DNA of 64,000 nt from Kineothrix sp. MB12-C1. GTDB taxonomy: Bacteria > Bacillota > Clostridia > Lachnospirales > Lachnospiraceae. The stretch lies in the NCBI RefSeq assembly GCF_030863805.1, contig NZ_CP132957.1, positions 1,798,001 to 1,862,000 of the forward strand, given 5' to 3'. The notes beneath the pieces are model-generated. The model did not search any database and was not told the origin of the DNA. It saw nothing but the letters and a program-made list of their open reading frames with translations. Shown in pieces: positions 27,763 to 37,065 of this stretch. The stretch's first letter is position 1, and every line of letters begins with the position of its first letter. The position numbers and the translations under genes are program-made.

Positions 27763-29436
27763 CTATTCCATTTTACTTTCCAACTTCTCTATGATGTCCC
27801 GAATGCAACCATCTTCAAATGGGCTGTTAAGTCCAACTTCTTTCACCATATTTGTATAGAAATCCTTCGCAGACAAATGGCATAACTTCAAATAACTTTC
27901 CCAGGCCTTCGCATAATCCTCATCCATCTTCACCTTATATTGGAAAGCACAAGTTTGTGCCAGACAGTAGTCAATATAATAGAAGGGAGAGTTATAAATA
28001 TGCTGCTGCTTCTGCCAGAAACCACCCTTAGAGAAAAAGGGATCACTTTCATAATCCATATGAGGGCGGTACACCTTCTCCAATTCCAACCATGCATCAC
28101 GTCTCTGTTTCGGAGTCATATCCGGCTTCTCATACACGATATGCTGGAATTCATCTACCATACAGCCGTAAGGAATGAAGGCCGATGCATCTTCCAACTG
28201 CATATTTCTATAATCCTGTGATCTGTCGCCGAAGAAAAGTTCAATCCATTTCTCAGCAAAAAACTCCATGGACATCGAATGAATCTCTGCAGTCTCCATC
28301 GTAATATCCCAATGCTCTTGTATCGGATCCTTCGCCGATACATATCCTTGGAATGCATGTCCGCACTCATGAGTGATGACATCTACATCATCGCTCGTTC
28401 CATTGAAGTTAGCGAAGATAAATGGTGCTCCGTATACCGGAAGTGATGTCATATAGCCGCCGGCCTTCTTCGTCTTTCTTCCGAGCACATCGAACAACTC
28501 ATTTTCCATCATAAAGTCGAAAAATTCTTTCGTCTCAGGAGACATCTCAGAATACATCTTCTGTCCCGCCTGCATAATCTCCTCAGGATTACCTATCGGC
28601 GCAGGATTGCCGTTTAAGAAATATACTCCTGCATCAATATAAGAAAGCTTCTCCAGCCCAAGGCGGTTCTTTCTTCTCTCATGCATTTTCTCAGCAAATG
28701 GCACGAAGTATTCCTTCACCTGATTCCTGTAGTTTTCCACCATATCCTTGTCATAACAGTTACGTCTCATGCGGTAATAACCGAGTTCTATATAATTCTC
28801 ATAACCCATTTCGCCCGCTTGCTTCGTTCTATTCTTCACAAGCTTATCGAAAATATCATCCAGTTCCTCTTCCACAGATAAGAAAAAGGCGCTGAATTTC
28901 TCATAAGCTTTCTTCCGAATCTCACGATCACTATTGGTCAGATAAGGGCGCAGCAAAGAAAGATTTAAACTTTCACCTTCCCATTCAATCGCTGCAGATG
29001 CGATTAATTTATTGTATTTCGTAACGAGTACATTCTCTTCCTGCATAAGGGGAATCAGCTTTTCATCAAAGGACTTGATTTCAAGTTCAATATTTTTAAA
29101 CGCTACCGGTCCTATTTTCTCTTCCAAATAAGAGCGGAAAGGGGAATTATACATGGCCTGTCTGTATTCCACTAACAAATTAGAAATCTTAGGCATAATT
29201 TCATCGTAATATTCTTTTTCTTTGCTATAGAATTCATCGGCAGTATCAATATCATATCGAATATGGGCAATCGTCATCATCGTCTCTATTCTATTGGAAA
29301 GAGCATAGAACTTCTCATGAACCTCGAACTGCTCCTCTCCGCTTTTCGCCTGTTTCAATTCCTCAATCACCTGCTGGAACTCTTTTTCCACCTCTTCATA
29401 TTTCACTCTTTCATAAGGCATATCCTTAAATTTCAT
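27763..29436 (-). CDS. M3 family oligoendopeptidase
   Basis: Cytoplasmic zinc peptidase of about 557 residues that cleaves short peptides, for example those taken up by the Opp system next door. Active site HECGHAFQ with His356, Glu357 and His360, and the third ligand Glu in METAEIHSMSMEFFAEKW about 25 residues later. Whole length fits the M3 oligoendopeptidase family. The likely start is the ATG at 29436; an ATG four codons upstream lies only one base from GGGAAAGG, as in two other genes of the window (see findings). Confidence 0.93.
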   Translation of the reverse strand: MKFKDMPYERVKYEEVEKEFQQVIEELKQAKSGEEQFEVHEKFYALSNRIETMMTIAHIRYDIDTADEFYSKEKEYYDEIMPKISNLLVEYRQAMYNSPFRSYLEEKIGPVAFKNIELEIKSFDEKLIPLMQEENVLVTKYNKLIASAAIEWEGESLNLSLLRPYLTNSDREIRKKAYEKFSAFFLSVEEELDDIFDKLVKNRTKQAGEMGYENYIELGYYRMRRNCYDKDMVENYRNQVKEYFVPFAEKMHERRKNRLGLEKLSYIDAGVYFLNGNPAPIGNPEEIMQAGQKMYSEMSPETKEFFDFMMENELFDVLGRKTKKAGGYMTSLPVYGAPFIFANFNGTSDDVDVITHECGHAFQGYVSAKDPIQEHWDITMETAEIHSMSMEFFAEKWIELFFGDRSQDYRNMQLEDASAFIPYGCMVDEFQHIVYEKPDMTPKQRRDAWLELEKVYRPHMDYESDPFFSKGGFWQKQQHIYNSPFYYIDYCLAQTCAFQYKVKMDEDYAKAWESYLKLCHLSAKDFYTNMVKEVGLNSPFEDGCIRDIIEKLESKME

Positions 29437-29578
29437 AACAATAACCATACCTTTCCCATAACCTGCATACTTTGGGCTGCAGGCACAAATTTGTGTGTGA
29501 AAATTTATTTTTCACACTAATCTTTTTTTTACAAATCTTTACTATAACTCTTCTTGTTCTTACTAATTCTTTTCATTT

Positions 29579-30019
29579 TCACTTATTTTTATTAATGAAA
29601 AAATTATTTAAATTGCGAAGAGCCTTTTCTAAAACTACCTTTTCCTCTTCTGAAAGCTGTGCGATAACAGCATCTATCATTTCCTCATGAAAACGTTGAT
29701 GGTGTTCATACGCTTTCTTCCCCTTCTCGGATAAGGACACCAAAACAACACGCCTGTCTTCTTCACTCCTCGCCCTATCCACAAAGCCCTTCTTCACCAA
29801 GCTGTTCACCGCTATGGTCAGAGTTCCTGTTGTGACGCTCAGAGACTTGGCTACCGCCGTCATATTTCTGGGGCAGCCTATGCCTATCGCTTCGATAACA
29901 TGCATGTCATTTGTAGTAACGCCTTTATATTCTTCCGTTTGAATCGCCCGTTCCTCGATATCGTTGATATTCCGGAATAGCCTCACGAGTACATCATTCA
30001 GTGTCCGTTTGATTTCCAC
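29579..30019 (-). CDS. MarR family transcriptional regulator
   Basis: DNA-binding regulator of 146 residues. A winged helix-turn-helix is visible (AVAKSLSVTTGTLTIAVNSLVKKGFVDRARSEEDRRVVLVSLSEKGKKAYEHH, residues about 57-108), with helices at both ends for dimerisation. The sequence resembles the fatty-acid regulator FabT/MarR group, but fab genes are not nearby. The start is a GTG at 30019 with GGAGAG seven bases before it. It lies 130 bases upstream of the M3 peptidase gene and may control it. Confidence 0.85.
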   Translation of the reverse strand: MEIKRTLNDVLVRLFRNINDIEERAIQTEEYKGVTTNDMHVIEAIGIGCPRNMTAVAKSLSVTTGTLTIAVNSLVKKGFVDRARSEEDRRVVLVSLSEKGKKAYEHHQRFHEEMIDAVIAQLSEEEKVVLEKALRNLNNFFINKNK

Positions 30020-30136
30020 CGCATCACTCTCCGTAGCTAATAATAAGGTAAGTATAGCACGATTTTTCTTAGATGGTCAAATCTTTCTGGCGAGGTATTG
30101 AAACCAAGAAAATTGAACACAAAAGCCAAGATTCTT

Positions 30137-30175
30137 AATACCCCGGTGTTGCTTCTACGGCAATACCGGGGTATT
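30137..30175 (-). terminator. Terminator after the GH16 gene
   Basis: AATACCCCGG (30137-30146) pairs with CCGGGGTATT (30166-30175), ten perfect base pairs, with further GT(T)GC/GGCAA pairing inside. It starts nine bases past the GH16 stop codon. The T tract after it is poor (TAAGAATCTTGGCTTTTG). Confidence 0.65.
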
Positions 30176-30184
30176 CTACATTCA

Positions 30185-33100
30185 TTAATTTTCTGTGTTT
30201 TCCGTGCTCTTAGTGCTCTCGGTGTCTGTCGCGTTCGCCAAGGTCCTCTTCATACGGGGATAGCCCACTGCCAATACTATGCCGAGCGCAACAACAAGAA
30301 GGATGACATAAGGCATTACCGGTGTATCATCTCCGGTTTTAACGCTGCCCACTGCCAAGGCAGTTGCCTTAGCCACAGTATCATTCGCCTGACCGTTGTC
30401 AACATTTCCTCCGGAGCTTGTCCCGCCATCGCCCGTACCTCCGTTACTGTTACCATTATTTCCACTATTTCCGCCATTTCCACCATCACTGTTGTCTGCA
30501 TCCATATAGACGATGGCATAAGTAGAGAATTGATCCGTCTCAAACTGTATAGTATCCGGATTCTGATCCAAATCTTCAAGCAATACCGCCTGTCCATCGT
30601 GCACCCGTACGATCCAGAAAGTACGATTAGCCTTGCGAAGCGCTTCCGGTATCATAACCGTTACGCGAATCTTATGACTCAGCTCCCTCAACTGCTTCGG
30701 CTGCGCAGAACCTGCTGTCTTGAACAGTTCCATATTCAGATAGAGTCCCACTATCCTGCCCTTCAGAATACCGGCAATCGCTTCCACATCTGCTGCTGCA
30801 GGATTATTCAGCAGTTCAACATTCAGCGTGATGTGAATATCCTCACCAGCCTCTAAAGCCTTACGGTCCTCCTCCGTCAAGAGGCTGTCGATTGCGCCGC
30901 TGTCCAATTCTGTCTTCGGTGCCCCGGCTCCAACTTCTACCGTCGCTCCTGCCGTCGCTGTCTTAACCAGAAGTACCAGATTCGTGTAGCCTTCTACTGC
31001 AATCTCTATGCGGTAATTATCCGCTTGGCTCAGGTATTCTGCAGGTATTGTAAAGCTAGTCTTATCCGCGTTCAAGCACTTATCCAAGCCGATGCGTGCA
31101 TTCAAAGACATCGAATTTATCATAACTATTGCTTTCTCATCCTCGATTGCTTTCAGGAACGCTTCCTTCCATTCCCCTTCCTTCAGCTTTATAGAGAAGT
31201 CCTTCCCCTTTATCAATCGGCCTCCGGCGCTTACCGCATCTGCCGGAACCTCCTTGCAACCGCTATCCGCTGCCAAAACTTCCATCGTTGCATTCCTCAG
31301 ATAAAAGTTACCCTCACCCACATTTCTGCCGGACAGTAGATATTTCAGAAGAATCGGATTGCCTCCATTCGTCATATTTGAAGTAAAGGTGAACTCATAA
31401 TCCTTCCATTCCTTCGTGGTATCGATGGTTTCATGGAGTGCCTCTGCCCAAGTGTTATCCTCTTGCACCGACATTTCATAGGTATCTCCCAGATCGGACT
31501 TAGCCTGGAACTTAAGCTTATAGTCAATTCCCTTAGTAATCGATACCGGGTGTAACAGCATCCTCTGGTAATTAATATCAGCCGTTGTCGCTTGAATGGT
31601 TAGTTGCCCATCTTGATTGGTGAACTTATGATCTCCATCGCTTTGATCATGCCCTTTCCATTCCGCAGAGGGCCATATGACCGGTTTCATATCTACACCG
31701 GTATAGTCGATGATTACATTATTCTTGGTCGTACGAGTCAGGCGGATATTGTCCACGGTAACCGTATTGCCCTTTTCCAAGGTTAGAAGGAACTTTCCTT
31801 CCTTATCTGTCACTCCCTTGGGAATCGCGAAGTTTACTTCATATTTCTTAATGCCCTCTGCTGCTTTATAGGCGAAGCTTTCCTTCATGTAAGTCTTGCT
31901 TTCATCCTTGCTGACGAAGGCCACCTGGAAACTTGTATCCTTTTCACTGCTAAGCTCCATCTCAAAACGATATTGGTCGGACTGCAAAAGCTCCATTCCT
32001 GTCTGGTACAATCTGGGATTTTCTCCCGTAGCGGTAATAACCGCTTTGTGATTATATGCTGCAGATACCACACGTGCTGTCGCATCCTGCAGATACCAGT
32101 AACCTAATCGGCCTGTTCCCTGATCGAAACTTCCATTGTAAATCTGATTGCCGTCGGCAAGAGGTATCTTGGGAATATCCGTGGGATCCTTCACCTCCAC
32201 CTCCACCTGCTTAACCGTTACATTACCGATCCATACAGTTCCCGTATTCAGCCCAAGATTGAATTCCAGACGTGCTGTAGGATCAGAGTCCTTATCCATA
32301 GTAAATCGATGGGTAAAGTGCTGCATCTGGGTGGTCAATGCCGCATCATAATTCGTTCCATATGCAGACCATCCATTATCCGCATCTCCCGCCGGTTTTA
32401 CTATAATATTCCTTGCCACAGACGCCTTGGCATCAAAGCTGATCTCATAAGTATAACCTCTCGCTGCCGGGAAATGTTTGATTAGCTGTATGGCATAATT
32501 CTGACTTCCACCCTTGGTAATATCTATCTTTGCCATATTACTGCCGTTTACTGCCTCTACGCCACAGGTCGCCTCTCCCCCAAAGTCACTTCCTACAAAG
32601 AACTGCCAATCTGTATCTTCAGGATTCACCTCAGTCACTGTCTTAAGGGTGGACATTTGCTTATCACCAAGGTAATCTCCGTCCTCACCCCTGGGCTGAT
32701 AAGCCGCACTTTTGAAGGCTTCTGTGTCCTTATCCATATCAGGCTGTTCTAATCCGTCCTCTTGATAGCCTGCTTCCTTCTGGTAAACTCTTACATAGTC
32801 AACTTCCATGCTGGACGGAAAGCTGGCCTTACTAAGATCTGCCGCCTGATCATAGGTTCCTCCCACCGCCAGATTGAAAACAACGTAAAAAGGAACATCA
32901 AAAGGCGCTCCATAAGTATAGTTTTCGGCATTTCCTTCCCCTTTGCTCCAAAAGTTGGAAGTAGTATAGTATGGCACATCGTCTACAAGCCATGTAAGTT
33001 TTCCCGGTTCCCAATCCAGACTGTAGAGATGGTAACCGCTAATATCCGTTTCTGTCGTATCAAAAGAATAACTCTTACCCGAGAAAATATTATTCGGCCA

Positions 33101-34876
33101 CTGCGATCCATAATGTATGGCTCCGCCGACTTCTCCCGGCACACGTCCTCTTGCCTCCATAATATCAATTTCTCCCGAGGCAGCCCACGTACCATAAATT
33201 GAAGTATCCTCAGGAAGCATCCAGAAGGCCGGCCATAATCCTTCACCCACAGGCAGCTTCATTCTCGCCTCTACCCTTCCGTACTTGGTCGCGAAAAGAG
33301 TCTCACCTTCATCTGTTTTGGTGCGAATACGAGTGGAGGTATAGGACATCCCCTCCTTATTCTCTTTCTTCGCAGTGATTTTCAACTTACCATCCGCCAA
33401 TTCATGATTGGAATCTGTATAATACTGCTTCTCCTGATTTCCCCAGTTATCCGGACCGCCGTTAGGATCTTTCGTTCCGATCTGGAAGGACCACTTGGAC
33501 ATATCCAACTGCGTACCATCGAATTCATCGTTCCAAATCAACTTATATCCCTCATCGGCACGGTTCAATTTATCTACGCTATAATCCTTCGCTACAAAGG
33601 GCGCAAACTCATAAATCTTCCGCTCTGTATCTGTCACCGCACTGCTTATATCTGTATTCCGGAAATAGTAGGCAATGGCTTGTCCGCCCTTCAGGCTAAG
33701 CCCTTCCACAACCGCTTCCCAATTATCATTTGTTAATTTCCCCATATCCAGGGTATTAGGCGCTCCCTTGTCCGGATCACTTGCCGCCGCCTCTGCTGCC
33801 GCTTTATTGTCGAATATTCCATAGAATACTTTGGCAGATTCACGATCTGCGGAAACATCCTGCTGGAAACAGATCTGAGTGCCTTCCCGGTTCACTGCTA
33901 TTTCTACCGCCGGAGCAGGTGCCAGCTTCTCAGTCAGTGTAATATCTGCAATTTCCATAGTACCGGCAAGATTTGCTTCTGCTTCTCCCATCGCTCCCAT
34001 AGCAAAATACAATGTTTTATCCGCAAACTCCCCTGCGGCCACTTCCTTGTTATAATGGTAGGATTCATTCGCCTTTAACTCGATGGTCTCCATAATGAAT
34101 CCCTCACCATCCAACTTCACTACTACTTTCTTATCGACAGAAGAGATAATATCGAACTCTACTTTATAAGTAACCTTGTTTTTAACCGGCAGTTCCATAA
34201 CCATATATTGCAGTCCCCATTCGCCATTATAGCCATAGTTAGCCGCCTGAATCGTCACCTTCTGCCCTTCCTCGGTATGGGACGCGTTTGCCCCTGCCCA
34301 ATCATTTCCTACATACAGTTCTGTCTTAGCCGTCTCAAGATTTATCCCTTTCCCTGATGACAGAAGCCCCGCAAAGGTTTCGATGGATGCATCCCCATTC
34401 TCCATCGTTTCCTTTTTATCTGTCAGCCCGTCTTCCTCTAAGGGAATATCTATCTCTTCATCCTTTTCGAGCTCTTCATTCAGAGAATCATCCTCTTCTC
34501 CCGGCTGTCCATCCACGGCTCCGTTCTCTCCCGGTGATGCATCCGGTACTTCACCTTCTTCCGGCAATACGCCCGGAACTTCACTCTCCTTTGGTTGTGT
34601 CTCCGGTATGTCAGTATTTTCTGACAGTTCACTCGATGTGTTGCCGCCTTCCGGCTGTGCATCTACGGGTGTAGTTTCATTCACATCACTCTTTCCCGCT
34701 TCCCCATTGCTGCTCTCCGATACAGTCCCCCCTTCGGCATCTGCCGCTTCCTGTACTACAGCAGCGGTACTTGCCGGTTCACTGCCATGTACCGCTGCCA
34801 TCGGCTGCATAGTCAGTACCGCTGCCAACAGGGCTGCAAATACACGTCTGCTACATCTGTTTGCCTTCCTTCTCAT
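30185..34876 (-). CDS. Secreted multidomain GH16 endo-beta-glucanase with carbohydrate-binding modules and sortase-like anchor
   Basis: Cell-surface enzyme of 1563 residues. Order: signal peptide (1-31); acidic low-complexity linker (32-160); CBM4/9-like module (about 166-317); short beta domain (318-425); GH16 catalytic domain (about 440-700) with GEIDIMEARG, nucleophile Glu569, Asp571 and acid/base Glu574; two or three further CBM4/9-like modules (about 740-895, 905-1050, 1060-1200); a beta domain ending in FETDQFSTYAI; a Gly/Asn/Ser-rich linker (1460-1500); and SVKTGDDTP (1511-1519) before a TM helix (about 1520-1540) and a tail. The catalytic motif with the extra Met marks laminarinase-type beta-1,3-glucanases. 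SVKTG resembles non-canonical sortase signals in Clostridia; a sortase gene lies beyond the inserted element. Confidence 0.88.
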   Translation of the reverse strand: MRRKANRCSRRVFAALLAAVLTMQPMAAVHGSEPASTAAVVQEAADAEGGTVSESSNGEAGKSDVNETTPVDAQPEGGNTSSELSENTDIPETQPKESEVPGVLPEEGEVPDASPGENGAVDGQPGEEDDSLNEELEKDEEIDIPLEEDGLTDKKETMENGDASIETFAGLLSSGKGINLETAKTELYVGNDWAGANASHTEEGQKVTIQAANYGYNGEWGLQYMVMELPVKNKVTYKVEFDIISSVDKKVVVKLDGEGFIMETIELKANESYHYNKEVAAGEFADKTLYFAMGAMGEAEANLAGTMEIADITLTEKLAPAPAVEIAVNREGTQICFQQDVSADRESAKVFYGIFDNKAAAEAAASDPDKGAPNTLDMGKLTNDNWEAVVEGLSLKGGQAIAYYFRNTDISSAVTDTERKIYEFAPFVAKDYSVDKLNRADEGYKLIWNDEFDGTQLDMSKWSFQIGTKDPNGGPDNWGNQEKQYYTDSNHELADGKLKITAKKENKEGMSYTSTRIRTKTDEGETLFATKYGRVEARMKLPVGEGLWPAFWMLPEDTSIYGTWAASGEIDIMEARGRVPGEVGGAIHYGSQWPNNIFSGKSYSFDTTETDISGYHLYSLDWEPGKLTWLVDDVPYYTTSNFWSKGEGNAENYTYGAPFDVPFYVVFNLAVGGTYDQAADLSKASFPSSMEVDYVRVYQKEAGYQEDGLEQPDMDKDTEAFKSAAYQPRGEDGDYLGDKQMSTLKTVTEVNPEDTDWQFFVGSDFGGEATCGVEAVNGSNMAKIDITKGGSQNYAIQLIKHFPAARGYTYEISFDAKASVARNIIVKPAGDADNGWSAYGTNYDAALTTQMQHFTHRFTMDKDSDPTARLEFNLGLNTGTVWIGNVTVKQVEVEVKDPTDIPKIPLADGNQIYNGSFDQGTGRLGYWYLQDATARVVSAAYNHKAVITATGENPRLYQTGMELLQSDQYRFEMELSSEKDTSFQVAFVSKDESKTYMKESFAYKAAEGIKKYEVNFAIPKGVTDKEGKFLLTLEKGNTVTVDNIRLTRTTKNNVIIDYTGVDMKPVIWPSAEWKGHDQSDGDHKFTNQDGQLTIQATTADINYQRMLLHPVSITKGIDYKLKFQAKSDLGDTYEMSVQEDNTWAEALHETIDTTKEWKDYEFTFTSNMTNGGNPILLKYLLSGRNVGEGNFYLRNATMEVLAADSGCKEVPADAVSAGGRLIKGKDFSIKLKEGEWKEAFLKAIEDEKAIVMINSMSLNARIGLDKCLNADKTSFTIPAEYLSQADNYRIEIAVEGYTNLVLLVKTATAGATVEVGAGAPKTELDSGAIDSLLTEEDRKALEAGEDIHITLNVELLNNPAAADVEAIAGILKGRIVGLYLNMELFKTAGSAQPKQLRELSHKIRVTVMIPEALRKANRTFWIVRVHDGQAVLLEDLDQNPDTIQFETDQFSTYAIVYMDADNSDGGNGGNSGNNGNSNGGTGDGGTSSGGNVDNGQANDTVAKATALAVGSVKTGDDTPVMPYVILLVVALGIVLAVGYPRMKRTLANATDTESTKSTENTEN

Positions 34877-35142
34877 TGCGATTCCTCCTTATAATATTTC
34901 ATAAGGGCGATTTCTGTACCCAAATAAAAAAAGAAAACACCCCTCCTTTTTGCATCATAGCAAAAAAGAGAGGCCAAAAAAGTATCCGTTTTTATTATAA
35001 GGTGTGCTTTTTATACTTTTACTACTTATCTCTTTCCTCTATCTCCAGCCTTCGTCAAATTACATGTTTATTCGAGAAATTATTAAATTATATAATATTT
35101 TAACAATATTATACTGCGCCGAGCGAAGCGAGTGTGCAAAAA

Positions 35143-35195
35143 AATAATACCGTGGCCGTAAATACAAGTAGCCATAAAGACAACTTGTGAACCGA
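35143..35195 (+). repeat. Left junction (attL) of the integrated element
   Basis: Read on the plus strand: host half-stem AATAATACCGTGGCCGT (35143-35159), 13 variable bases, then a 23-base arm (35173-35195) that matches the right end in inverted orientation at 18 of 23 positions. The whole 46-base stretch 35150-35195 aligns without gaps to the reverse complement of 51023-51068. CATAAA (35173-35178) also occurs as a direct copy at 51054-51059 and is a candidate crossover region. This is the layout expected for a large serine recombinase, whose site halves are inverted repeats. Confidence 0.65.
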
Positions 35196-35238
35196 GGGTC
35201 AGGGTAAACTGAATACGGAAAAAAGAATGATATAAAAG

Positions 35239-35274
35239 ACGAACAGACAGCAGGTAAAACTGCCTGTTCGTCTT
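35239..35274 (-). terminator. Terminator of the cargo operon
   Basis: GACGAACAG and CTGTTCGTC form the outer stem, with an inner CAG/CTG pair and an A/T-rich loop. On the minus strand the stem is followed by TTTTATATCATTCTTTTTT. It lies about 50 bases after the last cargo gene. Confidence 0.8.
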
Positions 35275-35322
35275 AACTATTATGCCACATTTTAGAATTC
35301 TTCTGTATTATTCAAAGATGTC

Positions 35323-35682
35323 TCATAGTCTATTGCCGCACTTTCCGCAAAAACGTGCGGCTGGAACGACGGGAGCGCCGCATTTGGAGCAGAATCTTAT
35401 CTGCGGGGCAGCTTGGTATGTGAGCGGCAAATCCTCATTCGGTGCATTATTGGACAGAAACAGCCAGTCGATGTCCTCGCCGTCCTCACATAAGCCGATG
35501 GCACCGGCGGGGGAAACCACATAAAAGCTGTCCTCGTCGATGGGGTCTTCACTGTCGCTTGTCTCAGCAAGCACCAGCAAGCCTTTTACATCGTATCTAT
35601 CATTGGATGTGGCAAAGCTCCAGCTTCCGCAGAATGCGGCGGCAAACTCCGCCGCCTCCAGCATGGTAATAAATTTATCCAT
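35323..35682 (-). CDS. Small protein with C-terminal zinc ribbon
   Basis: Soluble protein of 119 residues, last gene of the cargo operon. Residues 1-85 form an acidic alpha/beta-looking domain that I do not recognise. Residues 95-117 are a zinc ribbon, FCSKCGAPVVPAARFCGKCG, two CxxC pairs ten residues apart. This zinc ribbon type also appears in the next two genes, which argues for a shared function. AAGGAGG precedes the ATG, and the gene starts 14 bases after the 442-residue protein gene. Confidence 0.75.
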   Translation of the reverse strand: MDKFITMLEAAEFAAAFCGSWSFATSNDRYDVKGLLVLAETSDSEDPIDEDSFYVVSPAGAIGLCEDGEDIDWLFLSNNAPNEDLPLTYQAAPQIRFCSKCGAPVVPAARFCGKCGNRL

Positions 35683-35696
35683 TACGAAAAGCCTCC

Positions 35697-37025
35697 TTAT
35701 TTGAATAACAGGTTATTGCACCTCTTGCAGCGGTCATTTTGTATGGGGTTCATCATGGAGCAGACGTTGCAATAGATGATTCGGTCTTTGGATTTATCGT
35801 ATTTCTCGTATGTACCGAATCTTGGATGAAACCGCACCCTGTCGCCAACGGAGAGATAATCGTACATATGCCGTCCGCTGTCTTTTTCCACGATGATCTT
35901 TTTCTTGCCCGCGTCGGTGTTGATGATTGTGGTATATTCCGTATAGGTTCTGTAATTATCATCCTCGCCGCCCCTATGCTCGCTTTTTTCCTTGCTGTAC
36001 TTATTGACGACCACACCCTCCCACATGGGCTGCTTGGTCTTTCGCAACGCCAGCAGATTAACGACCAGCATGACAAGAGCAATGCCAACACCGATGACAA
36101 GGGATTCTCCAAACGGGAAATCGTCCATCAGCAGACCGGCGACGGGAAAGCCAATTAGCGGCACAAAAACCAATATCCACATACAGCCAATGGAGGATTT
36201 CTTATTTTTCTGCGCAGCGGCCAGTATCTCAGGGCAGTTATACCTGTCGGAAAAGCCGACCAGCCCCGTTCCGCCCTGTGAGCGCGCGGGAGCTGCCGCC
36301 CGGCTCGGCTCCATCGGCTGCGGCACTGCCGGACTCACTGCCGCTCCACAACCGATGCAAAATTCGGCCTCCTCCGGCAACTTTGCGCCGCAGGCCGTAC
36401 ACACGCCGGGGGCGCTGTCCTGTGTTTTTGCGCCGCAAGCCGAACAGAAAGCCGCACCCTCCGTCAGTTTGTTTCCACAGCCCCGACAAAACATATCCGT
36501 ATCACTCCTTACTTCAATTATTTGAGGCGCGGCGGGCTTCCTCGCCGCTAATTTCTTCTTTTTCCCGCGTCCGGCTGTGCGAATGACAAGCAACAGCAAA
36601 AGCAGATAACCGATAGGAGCGAGGATGTGGTAAATAATTGCCACTTCGCCCATCTCATCAAATTCGCACAGCATGGCAGGCTTGTTGACATAGGGGAAAA
36701 CATCAAGGTAACGGATGCGCTCGGAGCGCGTTTCGCCCTCATCCAAGGATGTCCACGCCTCGTCACTGCCATATATCACATAGCCGTGATACTCCTTGCC
36801 GTTTACCACAAACCAATAGCCCTTGGAAACGGTGCGGGAGCGGTTTTCCTGCGCGGTCGTATCATCCCGGCGGCTGTCATAGCTGTCCACCGTACCCATG
36901 ACGGAATCACCCCATATCGCCAGCGCCAGCGTGGAGAGGCTCAAATACATGGCAAACAGCAGCACGGCGTAAATCAGGATGAGGATGGGCAGGGGGATGT
37001 TTTTGCTCGTTTTCTTCTTTGCCAT
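35697..37025 (-). CDS. Membrane protein with DUF3592-like domain and three zinc ribbons
   Basis: Protein of 442 residues. TM1 at about 11-36; an extracytoplasmic segment (37-130) with WFVVNGKEYHGYVIYGS resembling DUF3592 proteins; TM2 at about 131-148; two tandem zinc ribbons (about 180-233: CRGCG...CSACG and CTACG...CIGCG); two further TM helices (about 288-330); a second DUF3592-like stretch; and a terminal zinc ribbon (CNVCSMMNPIQNDRCKRC, about 420-437). The ribbons should lie in the cytoplasm. Function unknown. Part of the cargo operon, between the 767-residue zinc-ribbon protein and the small zinc-ribbon protein. Confidence 0.78.
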   Translation of the reverse strand: MAKKKTSKNIPLPILILIYAVLLFAMYLSLSTLALAIWGDSVMGTVDSYDSRRDDTTAQENRSRTVSKGYWFVVNGKEYHGYVIYGSDEAWTSLDEGETRSERIRYLDVFPYVNKPAMLCEFDEMGEVAIIYHILAPIGYLLLLLLVIRTAGRGKKKKLAARKPAAPQIIEVRSDTDMFCRGCGNKLTEGAAFCSACGAKTQDSAPGVCTACGAKLPEEAEFCIGCGAAVSPAVPQPMEPSRAAAPARSQGGTGLVGFSDRYNCPEILAAAQKNKKSSIGCMWILVFVPLIGFPVAGLLMDDFPFGESLVIGVGIALVMLVVNLLALRKTKQPMWEGVVVNKYSKEKSEHRGGEDDNYRTYTEYTTIINTDAGKKKIIVEKDSGRHMYDYLSVGDRVRFHPRFGTYEKYDKSKDRIIYCNVCSMMNPIQNDRCKRCNNLLFK

Positions 37026-37065
37026 CGGGACGCTCCTTTCTTTGTCACATTTTTATTGCAGTTGA

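Larger units (their letters stand above)
34877..35322. other. Gap between GH16 gene and cargo cluster, containing the left junction
   Basis: No gene is seen. The A+T-rich part next to GH16 must hold its promoter; TATAAT occurs on the minus strand near 35000 but without a clear -35 box. Next come GC[G]CCGAGC...GCGAGTGTGCA (35116-35138), seven A residues (35138-35144), the half-stem 35143-35159, the left element end from about 35173, and the cargo terminator 35239-35274. Confidence 0.65.

Noticed and set aside
32000-34900. Plus-strand frames within the GH16 gene
   Set aside because: All are shadows; the minus-strand frame has a signal peptide, catalytic motif and carbohydrate-binding modules without interruption.
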